From: Pseudomonadota bacterium
GTDB taxonomy: Bacteria > Desulfobacterota > Syntrophia > Syntrophales > JADFWA01
Length of the DNA stretch: 9,374 nt
Reading direction: 5' to 3'
NCBI GenBank assembly: GCA_030596145.1
Contig: JAUVKS010000055.1
Span: 1 to 9,374, forward strand
Position 1 is the stretch's first letter, and each line of letters begins with the position of its first letter. This document shows positions 1-4,636 of this stretch, piece by piece. The position numbers and the translations under genes were made by a program. The notes beneath the pieces were generated by a model. The model did not search any database, had not been told where the DNA came from, and saw only the letters and a program-made list of their open reading frames with translations.

Positions 1-231
1 ATCCTTATCAAACATAGGAAAATCATTAAGAAAAAAGAGGATACTTTTATCAATCTTTATTTTCCCCTTCTTTTGTTCAAGTTTTTCTTCTCCTTCTGCT
101 TTCTTATCGATATCATCATTTTGTTTTGAAAGAAAAAAATCAGATTCCCGGCTCTTATCAGCTTCCATTTTCAATACACTTATTCCATCATTACTATCCA
201 GATTTATGTAATCTTTTTCTCCCTTTTTCAT
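1..231 (-). CDS. Unrecognised charged protein, N-terminal part (runs off the left edge)
   Basis: The minus strand is open from an ATG at 231 to the window edge: 77 codons with no stop in AT-rich DNA, with many GAT, AAT, GAA and AAA codons as in a real gene. Residues 1-57 are very hydrophilic (MKKGEKDYINLDSND..., then a K/E/D-rich stretch around 38-56), followed by a short hydrophobic patch, ILFFLNDFPMF, at about 64-74. No signal peptide or known motif is visible, and the family is not recognised. The SD before ATG 231 is weak; an in-frame TTG/ATG pair lies at codons 20-22. The gene follows the sigma54 activator gene in the same direction and sits behind a sigma54-like promoter, so it is a candidate target of that activator (inference). 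Confidence 0.6.
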   Translation of the reverse strand, partial: MKKGEKDYINLDSNDGISVLKMEADKSRESDFFLSKQNDDIDKKAEGEEKLEQKKGKIKIDKSILFFLNDFPMFDKD

Positions 232-252
232 TTAAGTTCATTTTATTCTCGA

Positions 253-273
253 TGATTTCAGAAAACGAAATCA
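253..273 (-). other. Small perfect hairpin in the leader of the left-edge gene
   Basis: Arms TGATTTC (253-259) and GAAATCA (267-273) enclose a 7-nt loop. The hairpin lies 21 bases before the ATG at 231 on the transcribed strand. No U-run follows it, so it is not a terminator. A role in translation control is only possible. Confidence 0.35.
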
Positions 274-288
274 CCTGTAATTTTTTTC

Positions 289-374
289 AGAGACCTTTGA
301 AAATTTGTCCTTTCGGAAAACCGCCCATTGGCTATGTTTGTTTTCAAAGAATTCATTTCTGTTCAAAGGTCTCT
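289..374 (-). promoter_or_regulatory. 13-bp perfect inverted repeat forming a 5'-leader stem
   Basis: AGAGACCTTTGAA (289-301) is the exact reverse complement of TTCAAAGGTCTCT (362-374), with 60 bases between. The enclosed segment has small GC pairings of its own (CGG/CCG, GCC/GGC near 314-332). On the minus strand the stem would begin within one or two bases of the transcript start predicted from the sigma54-like promoter, and would end 57 bases before the ATG at 231. That makes it a structured 5' leader. It does not match a riboswitch class that I recognise. A small mobile repeat is an alternative, but no target duplication is seen. Confidence 0.45.
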
Positions 375-385
375 TTAACATATAG

Positions 386-402
386 TACAATAATAATGCC
401 AA
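386..402 (-). promoter_or_regulatory. Sigma54-like -24/-12 promoter
   Basis: The minus strand reads TTGGCA (402-397) and TTGTA (390-386). The -24 GG (400-399) and the -12 G (388) are separated by exactly 10 bases, the fixed sigma54 spacing. The only important departure is GT for GC at -12. The predicted start is near 376, upstream of the left-edge gene. A sigma70 reading (TTGCAG, 16 nt, TACTAT) overlaps the same region and is weaker. A dyad lies upstream and a sigma54 activator gene is adjacent, which fits. One site in AT-rich DNA can still arise by chance. Confidence 0.5.
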
Positions 403-450
403 TCTGCAACTTATCTTACATTATTACAGCGTATATCATCCCCTTTTGAA

Positions 451-474
451 AACATCCTAATAAATTAGGATGTT
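451..474. promoter_or_regulatory. 24-bp dyad: candidate activator-binding site or terminator stem
   Basis: AACATCCTAAT (451-461) and ATTAGGATGTT (464-474) are perfect inverted arms around AA. The dyad lies about 75-98 bases upstream of the transcript start predicted from the sigma54-like promoter, a usual place for an enhancer site, and dyads of this form suit a dimeric Fis-type DNA-binding domain. It could instead be the intrinsic terminator of the activator operon, 200 bases after its stop. Against that, only four U residues follow on the minus strand and the stem is AT-rich. It may serve both purposes. Confidence 0.5.
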
Positions 475-673
475 ACAAAAACAAATTCTTGCTGATTCTC
501 ACGGAGCTAATGAAAGGTGGGAAAAGTTCAGATAGAACCGAACGTAATATCGTGCGGCAATCGCACCAGGAAATCTGCTAAATTGGGAGATATCCGGAAG
601 ATGTTGCCTTGCAGCGCTGTGCGTAAATAGAACATATAGTGCGAATCAGGCACGCCAACTCTTCACAACTAAG

Positions 674-2791
674 CTAACTAACATTTTCACCAAGTTTTTT
701 CAGTTCGCGAATAAGTGAGTAACGTGAAATATTTAATAGTCTTGCGGCGCCTGCCTTGTTTCCACCGCTCAGCTCAAGAGCCTTTGAAAGTATTTTCTCT
801 TTAATCTTTCGTGTTAATCTATCGACAGTCAGTCTGTAATCCATACCCTCATGGGAAGGCAGGGTAAGAGGCTCACCAACCTGCACTGTAAGATCCTGCG
901 GAGCAGCAACCCTGATCTCGGCAGGAAGATTCTCCTCGGTAATAGTTGCACCCACATCCTGAAGTATCATGATACGCTCAATAACATTTTTCAGCTCACG
1001 CACATTCCCCGGCCAGGAATACCTTTTAAGAATACTCTGAGCTTCTCTACTAACCCCCCTCACCTTCTTATTGAATTTATCATTGAACTGTTCAATATAA
1101 TATTGAGCCAAAAGAATTATATCGTCATCTCTCTCCCTTAGAGGCGGAATAACTATCGGAACGACACTTATCCTGTAAAAAAGATCTTCCCGAAAAGAAC
1201 CCTCCGCTACCATGCTTACAAGGTCTTTGTTCGTCGAAAAAAGAAATCGCACATCAATGGGGATGTTTTCCGTTCCCCCCAGCCTTCGGATGTACCCATT
1301 TTCCAACAACCTCAAGAATTTCGCCTGAAGGGGAAGGCTCATATCCCCTACCTCATCTAAAAGTAAAGTCCCACCGTTCGCATGTTCCAGAAGCCCGATT
1401 TTTCTTTTTTTTGCATCCGTAAAAGCCCCAGCCTCGTATCCAAACAGTTCACTCTCTAACAGCGTCCCCGGTATAGCGGCACAATTCACATCAACGAAAC
1501 GCTTCACACTTCTATTGCTCTCCCTGTGAATAGCCCGGCCAATCAATTCCTTACCTGTACCACTTTCCCCCTGTATCAATATGCTCGTGTCATGTTTGGC
1601 CACCTCATGGATTACATGAAAGATACCAAACATCTTTTTTGACTTACCCAGGATGTCATGAAACCCTAACAGCAGGTCCTCTCTCTCTTTGAGTTTCTCA
1701 ACTTCCGTTTTAAGCGATTCGGCCTCAATGGAAAGCATTGAATGCATAATCGCATTATCATAGGAAATAGCTGCATTCTTGGCGAGTATATCCAGGACGT
1801 TTATCTGATCCCGTGAATAGGCTCCCTCTTTTTTCCCCAGATATAAAACACCCTTAAATTCATCTTTTATTTTAATCGGAAAAGCTATTTCAGAAGGACA
1901 TCCATCAAACAAGTGGGTGGTAATCACAGAATCTGACGAGGGCTGTTGAACCACAATTGCATCAGCATTTAAAGCCTTTTGAATGATACTTCGGTCTATT
2001 CTTTCGTCATATTCATTTTTTTCATCTATATACACGCTTTCTCCATCATTTATTAAACACCGTTTCTTCTTTAGATCTAAAAAATAGACAAGCGCTTTAT
2101 TGGCGTTACTTATTTTTAACGCATTCCTCATAAGAATCTCATGCATTTTATCCAGGTCATCGTTAGAGTGCAGCTCCGAAACGGCCTTCTGCAATATCAT
2201 AAGTTCTTGTATCTTCCTCAGGTTGTTCTCAAACAATCTTATATTATGAATAACAACGCTTACCTGATTCGAAAAGGTATGAAGAACATTTATCTCTTCC
2301 GGCGAAAATTTCCATTTCTTCTTACGCCATACGGCAATTATACCAATTATGTCATCTTCTATTTTAAGTGCATCATAGAAGGTAGATCCTCTTTTGTAAA
2401 ACCTTGTTATCTTACGGTCGGTTTCTGTAACCCTTGAGTCTGTATCAGAATCCTCAAGGGCAACACAATAACCGAATGTTGCCACCCTTGTTTCAAGACA
2501 ATCATGTTTTTTTAAATTCAGTTTAACGGAAATTGCCCTCTGCTCCTCTTCAGGACTGTAATTTTTGACAACCTTCGTTATTAAATTCTCTCTCGTATCA
2601 TCTAAAAGGCAGATTATGCCTCGGTCAAATTCCATTGTGTCCACTACTTCGTCTAAAATGCTTTTCAGGACATCATCAATGTTAGATGGAGATGTGAGAA
2701 AAGAGCTGATACGATGAACACTTTTAAGAAGCTTATCCTTATCAGGTAAAGGTTGAAAGGTGGTAAGCATTTTCTTTGCTGTTTCCGTCAT
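674..2791 (-). CDS. Sigma54-dependent transcriptional activator, GAF-GAF-AAA+-Fis
   Basis: This is an enhancer-binding protein of the NtrC/FhlA class that would remodel sigma54 holoenzyme with ATP. Numbering is from the upstream TTG at 2803. Two GAF-like sensor domains cover about 25-190 and 205-350, joined by a short coiled segment (355-377) to the AAA+ domain (about 382-610). Seen in order: Walker A GESGTGKE (412-419), sigma54 loop GAFTDA (459-464; the usual form is GAFTGA), Walker B LLLDE (480-484), sensor I STN (523-525), arginine fingers R538 and R544, and WPGNVREL (597-604). A Fis-type helix-turn-helix ends the protein (about 678-705, GGNKAGAARLLNISRYSL). With no receiver domain, it should respond to a small ligand or partner, not a histidine kinase. 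The ATG at 2791 (705 aa) is chosen: AAAGG is 13 nt before it but only 1 nt before the TTG at 2803. It follows the cyclic-nucleotide gene closely. Confidence 0.93.
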   Translation of the reverse strand: MTETAKKMLTTFQPLPDKDKLLKSVHRISSFLTSPSNIDDVLKSILDEVVDTMEFDRGIICLLDDTRENLITKVVKNYSPEEEQRAISVKLNLKKHDCLETRVATFGYCVALEDSDTDSRVTETDRKITRFYKRGSTFYDALKIEDDIIGIIAVWRKKKWKFSPEEINVLHTFSNQVSVVIHNIRLFENNLRKIQELMILQKAVSELHSNDDLDKMHEILMRNALKISNANKALVYFLDLKKKRCLINDGESVYIDEKNEYDERIDRSIIQKALNADAIVVQQPSSDSVITTHLFDGCPSEIAFPIKIKDEFKGVLYLGKKEGAYSRDQINVLDILAKNAAISYDNAIMHSMLSIEAESLKTEVEKLKEREDLLLGFHDILGKSKKMFGIFHVIHEVAKHDTSILIQGESGTGKELIGRAIHRESNRSVKRFVDVNCAAIPGTLLESELFGYEAGAFTDAKKRKIGLLEHANGGTLLLDEVGDMSLPLQAKFLRLLENGYIRRLGGTENIPIDVRFLFSTNKDLVSMVAEGSFREDLFYRISVVPIVIPPLRERDDDIILLAQYYIEQFNDKFNKKVRGVSREAQSILKRYSWPGNVRELKNVIERIMILQDVGATITEENLPAEIRVAAPQDLTVQVGEPLTLPSHEGMDYRLTVDRLTRKIKEKILSKALELSGGNKAGAARLLNISRYSLIRELKKLGENVS

Positions 2792-2842
2792 TTTTAAAAA
2801 CAAACCTTTCTAATTGCCGTAAATTATAAAAACCTCGATGAT

Positions 2843-3352
2843 TTACAATTCTTCCAGTACGATACTCAAAACGGTTGTTAGCTTAATAGTATCTTCAAGG
2901 GTTTTCCTTAGCGTTGAGCTTACTACTCTGACAAGGTTTAGTAATATCTTGTATCCCAGCTCGTAATCTTCCTCCGCAAGCTTTAAAAAATCATCTTTTC
3001 CTATTTCATACAAGACACAATCAGTAACCGCCTTGACAGTGGCGGTTCGCTCGTGTTCTTCTAAGAGGGCAATTTCGCCAAACATGGCGTGCTGTCCAGC
3101 GCTTAACTTTGTAAACACCTTGTCTTTACCTGTAACTTGGTCACTCATCCCGTTGATTACAAGCTTCTTGGCTACCTCCACGGTACCCTCCAGCATCATG
3201 TACAGCGTATCTCCGACTTCTCCCTCTTTCATTATTGTCTCATTTTCCGAAAAAACGACCTTCCTGGAAATACCCAAAACCTTTCTTATCTGTTCTGCTG
3301 TAAGGTCTTTAAAAAGGATATTTTCTTTCAATATGGAAATATCTCTCTCCAA
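2843..3352 (-). CDS. Stand-alone cyclic-nucleotide-binding domain protein
   Basis: A soluble protein of one CRP/PKA-type cyclic-nucleotide-binding fold with C-terminal helices and no DNA-binding domain, so it is not a CRP-like transcription factor. Numbered from the upstream ATG at 3394, the beta-roll spans about 25-135. The phosphate-binding cassette is FGEIALL (105-111), then ERTATV (115-120), which keeps the glycine, the glutamate and R116 that contact cyclic phosphate and ribose; the usual proline before the arginine is E115. Binding of cAMP or cGMP is therefore plausible. The start is set at TTG 3352 (169 aa) because AGGAGGTGA (3365-3357) lies 7 bases before it, while the ATG at 3394 has only a weak SD. 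It sits between the K+ channel gene and the sigma54 activator gene, which suggests it signals to one of them (inference). Confidence 0.88.
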   Translation of the reverse strand: MERDISILKENILFKDLTAEQIRKVLGISRKVVFSENETIMKEGEVGDTLYMMLEGTVEVAKKLVINGMSDQVTGKDKVFTKLSAGQHAMFGEIALLEEHERTATVKAVTDCVLYEIGKDDFLKLAEEDYELGYKILLNLVRVVSSTLRKTLEDTIKLTTVLSIVLEEL

Positions 3353-3365
3353 TAGCTCACCTCCT
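3350..3365 (-). promoter_or_regulatory. Start-deciding RBS and TTG start of the cyclic-nucleotide-binding gene
   Basis: The minus strand carries AGGAGGTGA (3365-3357), nine bases complementary to the 16S rRNA 3' end. With AGGAGG as the core, a 7-nt spacer leads to an in-frame TTG (3352-3350). It lies inside a reading frame that could also begin at ATG 3394, 5 bases after the channel stop. The match is too good to ignore, and the protein then begins just before the first helix of the domain. Confidence 0.7.
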
Positions 3366-3399
3366 CCATGCAAGGGGAATTCTGGGCAGTGCATTTATC

Positions 3400-4557
3400 T
3401 CAGTGAAGTATAACTGCAAAATCATCCTTAACTATAATGTGTCCGTCATCTGGGTTTATTACAACCATCGCCTCATCATCCTCAAGGAAAATGTCTTTCC
3501 TTGACTCTTTAAATTTTTCCTTGATAAAAGCGTCAATAGCAGATGTATCATCAGACAGCAGGTCTTCCAGCCTCATGGTCTTCTTTTCCTTCAACAGACC
3601 GATGAGAATTGCATGTTGATTCTCTCTGTAAAATCTTGACAGCTCTCCAAATGTCTTGCCGACAAAATTACGGGGAATTCCTACTCTCCTCAAGTTATTT
3701 TTTTCACTCAGGGATAGAATGCTGGAAAAGAATCTTGGAAGTCCCGGAGAGTTTACTGCAGAGGCAAGAAGACTTCCTATCTGTTCTCCCCTCACAATGA
3801 TCTCATCCACACCGGCCCTTTTAAGATGTTGCCTGCTTTCACTGTCAAGAAGTTCGGCTATCGTCTTTATGTGTGGCGCAATCGATTTTATGGCCAAAGC
3901 CGCCAGGATTGTCCGTTCATCAGCCCTCTCCCTGGGGTGGGTTCCGGAAAGATCAACCATTATCAAGGCAATTTGGGCCTTCTGAATATTGGCCCGCAAC
4001 AGAACATCCTCATAGATATAATTCCCTCTGAGGAATTTCACGTTATACTTGTCATATTTGAGTTTAAGGGCATCTGTCTCGTCGACTGAAAGTTCACTAA
4101 TAAGGACGATAAGGACATCTGGTACAGAACCGTAAGTGGTAAGTCCCGCAAGAACCTCTTCGGTATTATCATTCCAACCGCACATTACTATGTGATCTTT
4201 ATCTGTTATAGTTTCCAAGCCCTTTCCCTCCTTGATCTTTTGCTCTACAAAAACAGAGGCAATTGTTGCCGTAAGCAGGGACAGTAGAACAACACCGGAA
4301 ATCATAAGGAGAAACGCCACAACCCTTCCCGCATCTGACACCGGAACCTTGTCACCATACCCCACTGTACATATGGTCACAATTGACCACCAGATCCCAT
4401 CCCATACAGAGTTAATTGAAGAACCTATTTTAGCGTGTTCGAAATGATAAACACCAATGGAACACAAGGATATAACACCTGTAATCAAGGCCGCAATAAG
4501 GAAAAATCGCTCCTTACGTAGCGTACTGATAACTTTTTTTAATCTTGGAAACGACAT
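3400..4557 (-). CDS. MthK-like K+ channel, two TM segments plus RCK (TrkA-N/TrkA-C)
   Basis: An inner-membrane potassium channel gated by a cytoplasmic ligand-binding ring. TM1 is about 18-37, the pore helix about 50-63, the selectivity filter TVGYGD 64-69, and TM2 about 77-104 with a likely hinge glycine at G88. The RCK domain starts at about 121 (HIVMCGWNDNTEEVL), which resembles the HVVICGWSES opening of MthK more than the GxGxxG of TrkA, so classical NAD binding is doubtful. Of the MthK Ca2+ ligands as I recall them (D184, E210, E212), D202 and E235 seem to correspond, but the third position is L237. A TrkA-C-like domain fills about 288-385 with an acidic insertion at 330-362. The main SD is weak (GAG, 5 nt before ATG). 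An internal SD/TTG at codon 114 may make free RCK subunits. The gene begins 79 bases after the EF-G gene and ends just before the cyclic-nucleotide gene. Confidence 0.92.
   Translation of the reverse strand: MSFPRLKKVISTLRKERFFLIAALITGVISLCSIGVYHFEHAKIGSSINSVWDGIWWSIVTICTVGYGDKVPVSDAGRVVAFLLMISGVVLLSLLTATIASVFVEQKIKEGKGLETITDKDHIVMCGWNDNTEEVLAGLTTYGSVPDVLIVLISELSVDETDALKLKYDKYNVKFLRGNYIYEDVLLRANIQKAQIALIMVDLSGTHPRERADERTILAALAIKSIAPHIKTIAELLDSESRQHLKRAGVDEIIVRGEQIGSLLASAVNSPGLPRFFSSILSLSEKNNLRRVGIPRNFVGKTFGELSRFYRENQHAILIGLLKEKKTMRLEDLLSDDTSAIDAFIKEKFKESRKDIFLEDDEAMVVINPDDGHIIVKDDFAVILH
4216..4233 (-). promoter_or_regulatory. Internal SD and in-frame TTG: possible second start giving free RCK
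   Basis: AAGGAGG (4233-4227) lies 8 bases before an in-frame TTG (4218-4216), codon 114 of the channel gene, just after TM2 and just before the RCK domain. Translation from it would give a soluble 272-residue RCK protein. MthK is known to use an internal start at the same place (Met107). The coincidence could be chance, since Lys-Glu-Gly codons make SD-like sequence. Confidence 0.4.
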
Positions 4558-4636
4558 ATGAACTCAGCTTTTTAGAGTCTTTATCCACAACAACTGCGTT
4601 TTAAAGCACAGCCCTTAACTTTAGTTCACTTAAACT
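4558..4636 (-). other. 79-base gap before the channel gene, with a direct repeat
   Basis: This gap separates the EF-G gene from the channel operon. CTTAACTTTAG (4614-4624) and CTTAAACTTTAG (4629-4640) form an imperfect direct repeat four bases apart; the second overlaps the EF-G stop codon. A 5-bp stem (CTGTG/CGCAG) follows, but no U-run. Neither a clear promoter nor a clear terminator can be supported, so read-through from the EF-G gene is possible. Confidence 0.35.

Larger units (their letters stand above)
232..673. other. 442-base intergenic regulatory region
   Basis: No convincing gene is seen here. From right to left it holds an unassigned stretch (475-673) that looks richer in GC than the rest and has only short broken reading frames; a 24-bp dyad (451-474); an AT-rich spacer; a sigma54-like promoter (386-402); a 13-bp inverted repeat with arms 289-301 and 362-374; and a 7-bp hairpin at 253-273 (TGATTTC/GAAATCA). 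A weak IHF-like match (TATCAT, four bases, TTT) is at 434-446, between dyad and promoter. Confidence 0.6.

Noticed and set aside
126..449. 107-codon plus-strand frame
   Set aside because: It is antisense to the left-edge gene and to the dyad/promoter region; its product is rich in Phe, Ile, Leu and Cys without any motif, as expected of a shadow frame.
640..670. GGCACG on the plus strand as a second sigma54 promoter
   Set aside because: No TTGC or GC is found at the required 10-base spacing, and it would point antisense into the activator gene.
475..673. Possible remnant of a transposase or other gene
   Set aside because: Base composition looks different, but each frame on both strands is broken within about 45-60 codons and nothing recognisable appears.
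2200..2740. cNMP-binding NKFDE signature in the first GAF domain
   Set aside because: The residues around 160-172 follow the general GAF ending (F, then EE) but do not give the N-K-F-D-E spacing, so cyclic-nucleotide binding by this domain is not supported.
3033..3413. 126-codon plus-strand frame
   Set aside because: It is antisense to the cyclic-nucleotide-binding gene and is Ser/Pro-rich shadow sequence.
3656..3985. 109-codon plus-strand frame
   Set aside because: It is antisense to the RCK part of the channel gene and has no SD or recognisable motif.
4575..4612. Intrinsic terminator after the EF-G gene
   Set aside because: The stem is only 5 bp with a wobble pair and is not followed by a U-run.
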